From contig CAAFXN010000237.1 of the NCBI GenBank assembly GCA_900766775.1, forward strand, positions 1 to 13,553: a stretch of DNA of 13,553 bases, read 5' to 3'. The notes beneath the pieces were generated by a model. That model did not search any database. It was not told the origin of the DNA and saw only the letters and a list, made by a program, of their open reading frames with translations. The translations under genes and the position numbers were made by a program. The stretch comes from Bacteroidales bacterium. GTDB lineage: Bacteria > Bacteroidota > Bacteroidia > Bacteroidales > Paludibacteraceae. This document shows, one piece after another, positions 1 through 6,419 of this stretch. Positions within the stretch are counted from its first letter, which is position 1; every line of letters begins with the position of its first letter.

Positions 1-1442
1 ATGTGCTGGGCAAATACTACTACACTTTCGCGCCTGCCAATACCATCGACACTTGGTGTGATAACCTCGCGGGGTGGACGGTTATCCCGGGCTACGAAGA
101 GACGGCTACCGTCAAGGCGAAGTTGCTTTTCGCTGTCGAGACAGGCTACTGCGTCGGCAAACGTAGCGGAGCGAACTTGCGCGCACAACTGACGGTTACT
201 TATGGTTCTACTGACTATACCTTCGTCGCACCCGTGGCTACCGACGGTACTTTCCAAGTGAACATACCCGTGAAGACTGTCAACAGCACCATGACTGCCG
301 ACGACATCACACTGTTTGACCAAAAGGTGAACAACTTCAAGCACTACCTGAGCAATAAGACCGAAATCTTGGAAGGCAACTACACGCAGAAAAGAAAGGT
401 AGAGACCGACGGCGGCGCATGGAACAACAAGTGGACCATCTACTACGACTTCACCCCCACCTCCGCGGCTACCGAATACGAGTCCAACCTCCTCGGATGG
501 CTAATCGTACCCGAGGGCTACACCACCGAGACGTGGACTTCCGTCATCAACATGCCCGTGGAGACAGGCTTCTGGGTAGGAGATTACGAACCCTTGGCGC
601 GCAAGAAAGTGCTGGTTAAATACAACATGGCGGGCGAGACCTACCGCGCCATCGTGCTCACCGACGCCAACGGTGTCGTTACTTGCCCCATCTACATGCA
701 GTACGGCATTGAGACCCCGAACATCACCATTGAAATCTTCGAGAAAGAGATGGTGCACAAGTTCAATCCGAAAGACGCAGCCGCAACAACCACGCTCCAA
801 GGAACATACGAGGTACGCGCACGCATACCCGAGAATGCCGCTTGGAACGCAGAGCGAAACTACTACATGCAGTTCACGCCCGATGCAAGTGTCAACCAGA
901 CGCTCCTCAGTTGGACGAACGACATCGCTGAGTGGTACAAAATCCAAGACAAGAAAACCACGGCAAAGATTAAACTCTATGCCCAGAAAGCCGTAGAGAC
1001 GACCGCCAGCAACAACCACGAAGCAGGATGGGGCAACGCCGACAAGGTGAAAGCAACCATACGCATATACAACCCCAAGACGGGCGAAACGGTAACCGTC
1101 AAGCGACAAGTGGTAGGACGAAACATCACCTTCGACTTCCCCCTCAACCATGATATCGAGGCGGGCTCCACAGAACTAAAATTCACCGTAAACCTCGAGA
1201 GCGAGACAGGAAACACCACGGCGTTCAACCACTATAAGAACCCGTCGGAAAACACCGTCGAAGTACTCTATGGCAACTACGAGAACGCAGGCAACCTCTA
1301 CAACGAACCCGCAACAGCAGAAGGAACATCGACCAAGACTTTCGAGATAAAGCAATCCGCAAAGATGCTCTTTTACTACTACGAGAACGGCGTAAAGACC
1401 TCGCCCGCAGGATACGCTTGGGATGTTTCGGAGGAAATTTAA
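1..1442 (+). CDS. Repeat-built surface-type protein, 3' part only
   Basis: The reading frame is open at the left edge (codons start at base 3), so the N-terminus and any signal peptide are missing; 479 residues are visible. I do not recognise a named family. The chain is built from tandem units of about 140 residues: an aromatic YY-x-F-x-P motif recurs near residues 6-11, 147-152 and 287-293. It is preceded by an L-x-G-x-Y motif (near 123-127 and 265-269) and followed in the first two units by ETG-[YF]-x-VG. Alternating hydrophobic strands and many Thr, Asn and Tyr residues suggest beta-sandwich modules of a secreted or surface protein. The last 60 residues begin a fourth LYGNY unit that is cut short, ending GYAWDVSEEI. 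I see no typical T9SS C-terminal domain. The outer-membrane barrel gene starts 43 bp downstream on the same strand, so the two are probably co-transcribed. Function is unknown; secretion is inferred. Confidence 0.75.
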   Translation, partial: VLGKYYYTFAPANTIDTWCDNLAGWTVIPGYEETATVKAKLLFAVETGYCVGKRSGANLRAQLTVTYGSTDYTFVAPVATDGTFQVNIPVKTVNSTMTADDITLFDQKVNNFKHYLSNKTEILEGNYTQKRKVETDGGAWNNKWTIYYDFTPTSAATEYESNLLGWLIVPEGYTTETWTSVINMPVETGFWVGDYEPLARKKVLVKYNMAGETYRAIVLTDANGVVTCPIYMQYGIETPNITIEIFEKEMVHKFNPKDAAATTTLQGTYEVRARIPENAAWNAERNYYMQFTPDASVNQTLLSWTNDIAEWYKIQDKKTTAKIKLYAQKAVETTASNNHEAGWGNADKVKATIRIYNPKTGETVTVKRQVVGRNITFDFPLNHDIEAGSTELKFTVNLESETGNTTAFNHYKNPSENTVEVLYGNYENAGNLYNEPATAEGTSTKTFEIKQSAKMLFYYYENGVKTSPAGYAWDVSEEI

Positions 1443-1485
1443 GGACACCCTTTTATAATTGTAAACATGACTAAATCATGAAGTT

Positions 1486-2409
1486 ATGAAACGAATAATA
1501 TCTTTGGCTCTGTCGCTCATCGTGGCGACAGCAGCCTTCTCACAAACGGAGACCAAGCCGCAACGAGAGAGAAAGCAACTGAAAGACTACAGCGAATACC
1601 TCCCAAAAGCAGGAGATGTGGCGATCGGCTTCTCGCTAAACCCCTTGGCGAACTTTGTGGGGAATATGTTCAATGGCAACACTTGGAATAGCCTCGATGA
1701 CCTCGCAGGAGAGCCCATGCTATGCCCCACACCCAACATCGCGTCCATCATGGCAAAGTACATGCTCACTGACCAACTGGGAATAAAGGCAAACCTCGGA
1801 TTCGGCTGCAATATCTATTCCAAAAACGGATACATCGTGGATGATGCAGCGATGATGATGAACCCCCTCAGCGAAGCAAAGGTCATCGACACATACAAGG
1901 TGAACAAACTCTCAGGTAGTATTGCACTCGGAGTAGAATACCATGTCGGCAAACAACTGCCCGTGCAGGGAGTCTTTGGAGCAGGCATTCTCTATGCCCT
2001 CGGACATGAGACCCACCAATACCGCTACGGAAATGCCATTACGGAACTGAATCAGAACCCCTCCTACAATACGAGCATCTTCCCCACTACCCCAACAACA
2101 GGAACAATCCCCTACATGCCCAATGCGCGTATGCTGTCTGACCAAGCAGAAGACCTCATCCACCGCGTCGGGGCATACGCTTCCGTAGGTGTTGAATGGT
2201 TTGTCGCACCGAAGATTTCCTTGGGAGCAAACGTGAACCTCAACATCTGCTACACCCTGAACCCCGCGAGGGCAACCATCTACGAAGGGTGGAACAACGC
2301 AACCTCGCAAGTGGAGCAGTACACCGAACTCGTCGCACCCGCGAGCCACGGATTCACCTTCTCCACAGACAATATCGGAGCAAACCTGCTGATGAACTTC
2401 TATTTCTAA
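1486..2409 (+). CDS. Outer-membrane beta-barrel protein
   Basis: The product has 307 residues. It starts with a clear signal peptide (MKRIISLALSLIVATAAFSQ, cleavage near residue 20) followed by a charged Gln/Lys/Arg/Glu segment. The rest alternates hydrophobic and polar residues with many Gly and aromatic positions, as in transmembrane beta strands. Examples are the segments near residues 97-110, 144-152, 161-173 and 226-252. The chain ends in MNFYF, the C-terminal aromatic signature recognised by the BAM machinery. This fits a small porin-like or OmpA-barrel-like protein of the kind common in Bacteroidota. No specific ligand can be inferred. It lies 43 bp behind the repeat-built surface protein, suggesting a pair in which the barrel anchors or accompanies that protein; this is inference. 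The gap contains a small inverted repeat CATGA-N5-TCATG at 1466-1480. A strong terminator follows the gene. Confidence 0.8.
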   Translation: MKRIISLALSLIVATAAFSQTETKPQRERKQLKDYSEYLPKAGDVAIGFSLNPLANFVGNMFNGNTWNSLDDLAGEPMLCPTPNIASIMAKYMLTDQLGIKANLGFGCNIYSKNGYIVDDAAMMMNPLSEAKVIDTYKVNKLSGSIALGVEYHVGKQLPVQGVFGAGILYALGHETHQYRYGNAITELNQNPSYNTSIFPTTPTTGTIPYMPNARMLSDQAEDLIHRVGAYASVGVEWFVAPKISLGANVNLNICYTLNPARATIYEGWNNATSQVEQYTELVAPASHGFTFSTDNIGANLLMNFYF

Positions 2410-2427
2410 GCACAACTCGCTAACCGC

Positions 2428-2469
2428 GAGACAGCCTGACAACACCAACTTGTCGGGCTGTCTCTTTTT
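2428..2469 (+). terminator. Rho-independent terminator of the barrel gene
   Basis: A 15-bp stem with one G-T wobble (arms 2428-2442 and 2450-2464), a 7-base loop and a T5 run at 2465-2469. It lies 18 bp after the stop codon at 2409 and ends the transcription unit of the first two genes. Confidence 0.9.
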
Positions 2470-2518
2470 ATGTCCTGCTCCATAGCCACCTCCACCGAAA
2501 TCGCAAGCCGACAATCTT

Positions 2519-2617
2519 GGGTGATTCTTGGGTGATTCTTGGGTGATTATTAGGTGATTATTAGGTGATTATTAGGTGATTATTAGGTGATTATTGGGTG
2601 ATTATTGGGTGATTGTC
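2519..2617. repeat. Nine tandem 11-bp repeats
   Basis: Nine exactly spaced 11-bp units with consensus [AG]GGTGATTATT. Units 1-2 read GGGTGATTCTT, units 4-7 AGGTGATTATT, and units 3 and 8 GGGTGATTATT; unit 9 ends in GTC. Mutations are graded along the array, with outer units differing from inner ones, as expected from slippage. The array lies between the upstream terminator and the promoter of the DUF5606 gene and encodes no protein I can support. A small inverted repeat TGTCGA-N7-TCGACA (2614-2632) abuts its right end. The period is close to one helical turn. Confidence 0.95.
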
Positions 2618-2681
2618 GAGGGTCTTTCGACACGCTGTCGCGGGGATACCGCACCTATATCGAAAAATTTAGCCTCCAAAA

Positions 2682-2713
2682 TTTGCACAATCCAAAAAAA
2701 AGCAGTACCTTTG
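2682..2713 (+). promoter_or_regulatory. Bacteroides-type promoter of the DUF5606 operon
   Basis: The -33 element TTTG starts at 2682 (TTTGCAC) and the -7 element TACCTTTG spans 2706-2713, with starts 24 bases apart. It matches the Bacteroidota sigma factor consensus TTTG / TAnnTTTG. The -7 is preceded by an A8 run and GCAG, the same extended context as the ftsK promoter. Predicted 5' leader is about 40-45 nt. Confidence 0.8.
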
Positions 2714-2726
2714 CACCCACAACGAC

Positions 2727-2762
2727 AAATGGTAAAATAGTAAATTGTCAAATAGTCAAATG
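2727..2762. repeat. Heptamer-family repeat leader of the DUF5606 gene
   Basis: Imperfect tandem 7-8-base units of the form (C)AAATNGT run from 2727 up to and into the start codon: AAATGGT, AAAATAGT, AAATTGT, CAAATAGT, then CAAATG. The ATG at 2760 is therefore the last repeat unit. The 15-mer TTGTCAAATAGTCAA at 2745-2759 recurs twice inside the Nif3 gene. The first unit creates a three-codon upstream ORF (2729-2740, Met-Val-Lys-stop). The leader is A-rich and predicted to be weakly structured, suiting translation initiation without a Shine-Dalgarno. Confidence 0.8.
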
Positions 2763-3191
2763 AACAATATCCTTGCTATCACGGGAAAGCCCGGCTTGTT
2801 TAAGTTGGTGAGCCGCGGCAATAATATGTTGATTGTAGAATCGCTCTTAGACGGCAAACGCATGCCGACCTACGCGCGCGACAAGATTGTCTCCCTCGCT
2901 GACGTCTCTATGTTCACCACGGGCGACGACATCGCGCTCAGCGAGGTGCTCACCAAAGTTGGAGAGAAAGAGGGACTCAAACCCGCCTCCATCGACGCTA
3001 AGAAGGCGGACAACACCGCCCTCCGTGCATGGTTCACCGAGGTGCTGCCCAACTGGGACGAAGACCGCGTCTATCCGAGCGACATACGCAAACTCATCCA
3101 GTGGTACAACGTACTCATCAACGCAGGAATCACTGACTTCAGCGTCGAGGAGGAACCCGCAGCGGAAGAAGAAGTGGAAACAAAAGACTAA
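2760..3191 (+). CDS. DUF5606 family protein
   Basis: A 143-residue cytoplasmic protein with the hallmark opening of the Bacteroidota DUF5606 family: a short hydrophobic lead, then ITGKPGLFKLVSRG (residues 7-20) and MLIVESL (23-29). After these come KIVSLADVSMFT (42-53), a VLPNWDEDRVYPSDIRKL segment (95-112) and a WYNVLINAGITDF segment (115-127). The C-terminus is a short acidic tail rich in Glu. The role of the family is unknown to me. I chose the ATG at 2760 over the TTG at 2745 because the family starts just before the ILAITGKPG motif, and because the TTG would translate repeat sequence. It is the first gene after a good promoter. Its stop codon TAA is immediately followed, in the same frame, by the start of the Nif3 gene. 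Confidence 0.88.
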   Translation: MNNILAITGKPGLFKLVSRGNNMLIVESLLDGKRMPTYARDKIVSLADVSMFTTGDDIALSEVLTKVGEKEGLKPASIDAKKADNTALRAWFTEVLPNWDEDRVYPSDIRKLIQWYNVLINAGITDFSVEEEPAAEEEVETKD

Positions 3192-3989
3192 TTGCTCCTT
3201 CAAGAGATAATCCATATCATAGAATCTGTAGCACCCTTGAGTTACCAAGAGTCTTGGGATAATTCGGGACTGCAGGTGGGTAATCCAAGTGCGGACATAC
3301 GTGCTGCCTTGCTGACAACAGACATTACCGAGTCGGTTGTCAGTGAGGCTGTTTCCTTAGGCTGCAACCTCATCATCAGCCACCATCCCCTACTCTTCCG
3401 CGGCGTGAAGCACATCTGCGGCAGCACCCCGCAAGAGCGCTGCATCATCCAAGCCATCCGCCACGACATCGCCATCTACTCCGCCCACACCTCCATGGAT
3501 GCCTACATCCACGGTGTCAGCGGCAGAATGGCAGAGCAGTTAGGCATCCCCGCCTACCGCATCTTGTCAAATAGTCAATTGTCAAATAGTCAATTGTCCA
3601 ATTGTCCAATTGAGCATGGTCTCGGCGTCATCGGCGACCTCCCCGCTCCCATGCCCTACGAAGCCTTCCTTAGCATGGTAAAAGCCCGCTTCCAAGCCCC
3701 CTACCTGCGCTACACCCGCACCCTCAAGCCCGAGGTGCAGACCATCGCCATCTGCGGAGGAGCAGGTGCCGAGTTCGCGGAGGAGGCGATAGCACAAGGC
3801 GCAGATGTCTTCATCACCGCCGACGTCAAGTACCACGAGATGCAGGCGGCTGACGGACGCATCGCCCTCGTGGACATGGACCACTGGGTAAGCGAGCACT
3901 TCACCCGCAACATCTTCCAAGACCTCTTGCAACCCCACCTCCCCACCCATATCTCCACCACCGACCGCACCCCCGTAAACCTATTATAA
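3192..3989 (+). CDS. Nif3-like dinuclear metal-centre protein
   Basis: A 265-residue member of the Nif3/YbgI/DUF34 family, hexameric proteins with a two-metal site; the reaction is not settled. The metal-ligand pattern is present: His64-His65 in ISHHPLLF, His99 and Asp103 in SAHTSMD, and His231 and Glu235 in DHWVSE. The opening WDNSGLQVG (22-30) is typical. This is the short form without the PII-like middle domain that many Bacteroidota homologues carry. At that position, between the two lobes (residues 126-140), lies a repetitive SNSQL-SNSQL-SNCPI stretch encoded by heptamer-family DNA repeats. The only plausible start is TTG at 3192, directly after the previous gene's TAA and in its frame. 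Translation by re-initiation or coupling is inferred. The zinc-ribbon gene follows, a frequent neighbour of Nif3 in this phylum. Confidence 0.9.
   Translation: MLLQEIIHIIESVAPLSYQESWDNSGLQVGNPSADIRAALLTTDITESVVSEAVSLGCNLIISHHPLLFRGVKHICGSTPQERCIIQAIRHDIAIYSAHTSMDAYIHGVSGRMAEQLGIPAYRILSNSQLSNSQLSNCPIEHGLGVIGDLPAPMPYEAFLSMVKARFQAPYLRYTRTLKPEVQTIAICGGAGAEFAEEAIAQGADVFITADVKYHEMQAADGRIALVDMDHWVSEHFTRNIFQDLLQPHLPTHISTTDRTPVNLL
3564..3612. repeat. Heptamer-family repeat inside the Nif3 coding sequence
   Basis: Two tandem copies of the 15-mer TTGTCAAATAGTCAA (3564-3578, 3579-3593) followed by two copies of TTGTCCAA (3594-3601, 3602-3609). The same 15-mer lies directly before the DUF5606 start codon. 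In the Nif3 frame it encodes Ser-Asn-Ser-Gln-Leu twice, then Ser-Asn-Cys-Pro-Ile, without a stop. It is strikingly AT-rich against GC-rich surroundings. Confidence 0.9.
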
Positions 3990-4003
3990 AAAGCAAAGCA
4001 ACT

Positions 4004-4048
4004 ACCTAGAATATCTAGAATACCTAGAATTTCTAGGATTTCTATAAA
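4004..4048. repeat. 9-bp tandem repeat leader of the zinc-ribbon gene
   Basis: Four clear units of 9 bp (ACCTAGAAT, ATCTAGAAT, ACCTAGAAT, TTCTAGGAT) and a degenerate fifth (TTCTATAAA). They fill much of the 82-bp gap between the Nif3 gene and the zinc-ribbon gene and end 23 bp before the start codon. No promoter elements are evident here, so the repeat probably sits in the intercistronic mRNA. Confidence 0.85.
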
Positions 4049-4071
4049 AAATAAATAAACAACATACTATC

Positions 4072-4827
4072 ATGGCAAAGCAAGAAAAAGAACTGACCGT
4101 AGAGGATAAACTGAAAGCCCTCTACGAACTGCAAACCGTTGACTCCAAGATTGACGAGTTGCGTATCCTCGCGGGCGAACTGCCGCAGGAAGTGAAGGAC
4201 ATGGGAGACATCGTGGAAGGTCTCAAGACCCGCCTCGAGAACATCGAGAACGATATCAAGAACTGCGAGACCCAAATCTCCGACTACCGCGTCCGCACCG
4301 AGAACGCCAACGCCAGCATCAGCCGCTACCAAGAGCAACAGAAGTCTGTGCGCAACAACCGCGAGTTCGACAATCTCAACAAGGAGATTGAGTACCAGCA
4401 ACTGGATATCGAACTGAGCCAGAAGAAAATCCGCACCTTCACCGCTGAGTTGGAGGCAAAGCGCGAAGAGAAAGCCAAGACCACTGCCGAAATCGAGGAG
4501 AAGACTGTGGACCTCAACCAGAAGAAGAGCGAGTTAGACTCCATCCTCGCCGAGACCAAGGACAAGACCGAGGCGCTCATGCTCCGCTCCGCCGAGTTGG
4601 AGAAGCATATCGACGAGCGTCTCTTGGCGGCTTTCAAGCGTATCCGCAAGAACGCCCACAACGGTCTGGCAGTCGTAAAGGTAGAGCGCGACAGTTGCGG
4701 CGGCTGCCACAGCAAGATTCCCGCACAGCGCCAACTCGACATCCGCGCCCGCAAGAAAATCCTCGTCTGCGAGTTCTGCGGTCGTATCCTCGTGGACCCC
4801 GATATGACCGTCAAGGAGAAGAAATAA
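4072..4827 (+). CDS. Coiled-coil C4 zinc-ribbon protein (zf-RING_7/DUF164 type)
   Basis: A 251-residue protein. Residues about 8-195 are heptad-rich, highly charged helix, predicted as a long antiparallel coiled coil. The C-terminal part carries a C4 zinc ribbon: Cys209 and Cys212 in SCGGCHSKIP, Cys233 and Cys236 in VCEFCGRIL. This is the architecture of the zf-RING_7/DUF164 family, which includes Helicobacter HP0958 (FlgZ), a protein that binds flagellar sigma factor and RNA. Bacteroidota lack flagella, so that exact role does not transfer; nucleic-acid or protein binding is a reasonable inference. The start is the ATG at 4072 after an A-rich leader (AACAACATACTATC). It is the last gene of the DUF5606-Nif3-zinc-ribbon unit and converges on the esterase gene. 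Confidence 0.88.
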   Translation: MAKQEKELTVEDKLKALYELQTVDSKIDELRILAGELPQEVKDMGDIVEGLKTRLENIENDIKNCETQISDYRVRTENANASISRYQEQQKSVRNNREFDNLNKEIEYQQLDIELSQKKIRTFTAELEAKREEKAKTTAEIEEKTVDLNQKKSELDSILAETKDKTEALMLRSAELEKHIDERLLAAFKRIRKNAHNGLAVVKVERDSCGGCHSKIPAQRQLDIRARKKILVCEFCGRILVDPDMTVKEKK

Positions 4828-4837
4828 CCCCGTTTTC

Positions 4838-4867
4838 ACTGGGGACGCGGGCGTCTCGCCCGCGGTA
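4838..4867. repeat. GC-rich palindromic repeat, copy 1 (intergenic)
   Basis: A 29-bp element (4838-4866) with a perfect 8-bp palindrome: CGCGGGCG (4846-4853), TCT, CGCCCGCG (4857-4864). It recurs with a single base change inside the esterase gene at 5468-5496. It lies 10 bp after the zinc-ribbon stop codon and may help terminate transcription from either side, but it lacks an immediate T-run on the plus strand (TAAATAAAAAA follows). Its size and structure resemble REP/BIME-type dispersed elements. Confidence 0.85.
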
Positions 4868-4888
4868 AATAAAAAATATGGCAACACA

Positions 4889-4921
4889 GAAACAGGCTAC
4901 GCTCGCAGCGTAGCCTGTTTC
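4889..4921. terminator. Perfect 15-bp hairpin between convergent genes
   Basis: Arms 4889-4903 and 4907-4921 (outer part GAAACAGGCTACGCT) are exact complements around a CGC loop. It lies between the plus-strand zinc-ribbon gene and the minus-strand esterase gene, so it can stop both transcripts. T-tracts are short on both sides (GTTTC; TCTGTGTT on minus), so termination strength is uncertain. Confidence 0.75.
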
Positions 4922-4969
4922 TATCGTATCTGCCCACTGTGCAGCGATATATCGCCCTTCGTCAAAGCC

Positions 4970-6277
4970 TCACTCCATCTTCCATTCCCCCGTGCGCATG
5001 AAGTGCGCGAAGTCGTCCATCGCCTGCGCTCGCCTTGACTCCAGTTCATCCTTGCCTACCGTACCCATTATCCATGTCCCTATCCACTCATCGCTTGTTC
5101 CGAGCAACAACGGCAGTTCGCAACAGTGTGCTGCACCCAGCGGCGACCCCGTCGGCTTCCAACGGAAGAGATGATACTGCGCCTCCACCCCCTGTCGCTG
5201 CAAGTACCGCACATACGACTTCGCGGGTGTGGTGAAGACCACCGAGGTGAGCATCGGCCAAAGCGCCTTCGGACCAAACATACTGCCGTCGTCTTCCTGC
5301 GCGCAGACCACCACTTGCTCCGGCCACTGCACTTTATCGCCGTAGCAGGGTTTCTGCGGCAAGTCCGTCGGCGAGAAAGGCAACGAATGCCATGCCTGCG
5401 GGTGTGCCTCTTGATAACGTAACTGCACGGCAAGCAGCGTATCCGCAGGACAAGTCCGCACATCTATACTGGGGATGCGGGCGTCTCGCCCGCGGTTATC
5501 TGCCCCGCCGTAGTGCGAAGCCAAATACTCCTCCACCCAGCGCGTGCGCTTCCGAGCCGTCGCTGCCGAGGTGGTCAACCCCATCGGCGCCGAGAACACT
5601 ACAGCACGCCGTATGCGTGCGCGAGCGGTGTCCGCCAGACAATACACCACGCTCTGTGCCCCCGCCGACTGTCCCGCCAGCGTGATGTTATCCGCATCGC
5701 CGCCAAACTGACCGATATGGCGACTCACCCACTCCAACGCCGCCAACTGGTCAAGCAACCCGCAGTTGGGAGTAGCAACAGAGGGGTCATAGTAGTAGCC
5801 GAAGATACCCAAACGGTAGGTAACGCTCACGGTTACCACCTGCTCGCGCGCCGCCAGTTCGGCTAACTGCGTGTTGGGTTTCTCCCCTCCGCCGGCAAAA
5901 TAGTTACCGCCGTGAATATACACCAGCACGGGCAACCGCTGCTCGTCCGTCCCCGCCGCGCCGTATGCAAAAGGTGTGTTCACCGTCAGCACTTGACAGT
6001 CCTCCGTCATCTGATACACAGCATGTTGCGGCAACACGTAGTGCGACTCCGTAGTCGGCTGGTCTGCGGTGTATGCCCGCTGATAAGCCACCTTGCGCAC
6101 CACGCCCCCGCTATCCGCCGACGCCGCACACTCGGGCAGCACAACTTTGTCTGCCACAACAGGCGCACCAAACCGCTCCGCCTGCGCATACGGAATACTC
6201 GGATAGGTGTAAACCGTCGCCCGCACACAGGCAAACCCGCATAGCAAGCAAACCAATAGAGAAAGATACCGTTTCAT
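4970..6277 (-). CDS. Secreted type-B carboxylesterase
   Basis: An alpha/beta-hydrolase of 435 residues from the chosen start. The family hydrolyses carboxylic esters; the substrate here is unknown. Catalytic signs are the oxyanion-hole HGG (122-124, in YIHGGNYFAGG), the nucleophile Ser204 in GQSAG (202-206), an acidic EDDGSMFG segment (328-335) supplying the acid, and His384 in AAHCCELPLLLG. The chain starts with a signal peptide (MKRYLSLLVCLLCGFACVRA), so it is exported. The frame is open 50 codons further upstream, but I chose the ATG at 6275-6277 because the signal peptide begins there and a -7 promoter element lies only 5 bp upstream. At 435 residues it is shorter than typical type-B esterases (about 500). 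Residues 262-270 (RGRDARIPS) are encoded by a GC-rich palindromic repeat, a likely insertion in a surface loop. The gene stands alone on the minus strand. Confidence 0.88.
   Translation of the reverse strand: MKRYLSLLVCLLCGFACVRATVYTYPSIPYAQAERFGAPVVADKVVLPECAASADSGGVVRKVAYQRAYTADQPTTESHYVLPQHAVYQMTEDCQVLTVNTPFAYGAAGTDEQRLPVLVYIHGGNYFAGGGEKPNTQLAELAAREQVVTVSVTYRLGIFGYYYDPSVATPNCGLLDQLAALEWVSRHIGQFGGDADNITLAGQSAGAQSVVYCLADTARARIRRAVVFSAPMGLTTSAATARKRTRWVEEYLASHYGGADNRGRDARIPSIDVRTCPADTLLAVQLRYQEAHPQAWHSLPFSPTDLPQKPCYGDKVQWPEQVVVCAQEDDGSMFGPKALWPMLTSVVFTTPAKSYVRYLQRQGVEAQYHLFRWKPTGSPLGAAHCCELPLLLGTSDEWIGTWIMGTVGKDELESRRAQAMDDFAHFMRTGEWKME
5468..5496. repeat. GC-rich palindromic repeat, copy 2 (inside esterase)
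   Basis: Matches the intergenic copy at 4838-4866 in 28 of 29 bases, the difference being T5476 for C4846. In the esterase frame (minus strand) it encodes Arg-Gly-Arg-Asp-Ala-Arg-Ile-Pro-Ser without disrupting the reading frame. The one change weakens the outermost base pair of the palindrome. Confidence 0.88.
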
Positions 6278-6282
6278 TGTTG

Positions 6283-6317
6283 CAAAAGTATAGGAATTAT
6301 ATCCCAACATATGCAAA
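6283..6317 (-). promoter_or_regulatory. Bacteroides-type promoter of the esterase
   Basis: On the minus strand the -7 element TACTTTTG covers 6290-6283, and a TTTGCAT -33-like element starts at 6317. The starts are 27 bases apart, longer than the 24 seen at other promoters in this window. The -7 ends five bases before the ATG, which implies an almost leaderless transcript. Confidence 0.55.
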
Positions 6318-6387
6318 AAGCATGCCATATGCCCAACGCCACAAGCACCTTTGCCGACACGAAGAACACCATAATTTTGAGTGAATC

Positions 6388-6419
6388 CTTGCATAAATGA
6401 AAAAAAAGCAGTACCTTTG
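6388..6419 (+). promoter_or_regulatory. Bacteroides-type promoter of ftsK
   Basis: The -7 element TACCTTTG lies at 6412-6419 in the context A8-GCAG-TACCTTTGCAC, the same extended sequence as the DUF5606 promoter. The -33 position, 24 bases upstream (6388), reads CTTGCA, one base off consensus. The leader to the ATG at 6494 is about 70 nt. Confidence 0.75.

Noticed and set aside
501..1151. A 216-codon minus-strand frame inside the repeat-built surface protein gene
   Set aside because: Low-complexity Val/Gly/Leu translation without motifs. The plus frame shows repeating protein units and a normal gene end.
2519..2617. Possible CRISPR array
   Set aside because: The units are directly adjacent with no spacers and only 11 bp long; no cas genes are present.
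2745..2759. TTG start for the DUF5606 protein five codons upstream
   Set aside because: Those codons are repeat sequence, and the ATG at 2760 matches the family start.
4889..4921. Hairpin considered as a small RNA or inverted-repeat transposon end
   Set aside because: Its position between convergent genes and its perfect short-loop stem are best explained as a bidirectional terminator; there is no associated transposase.
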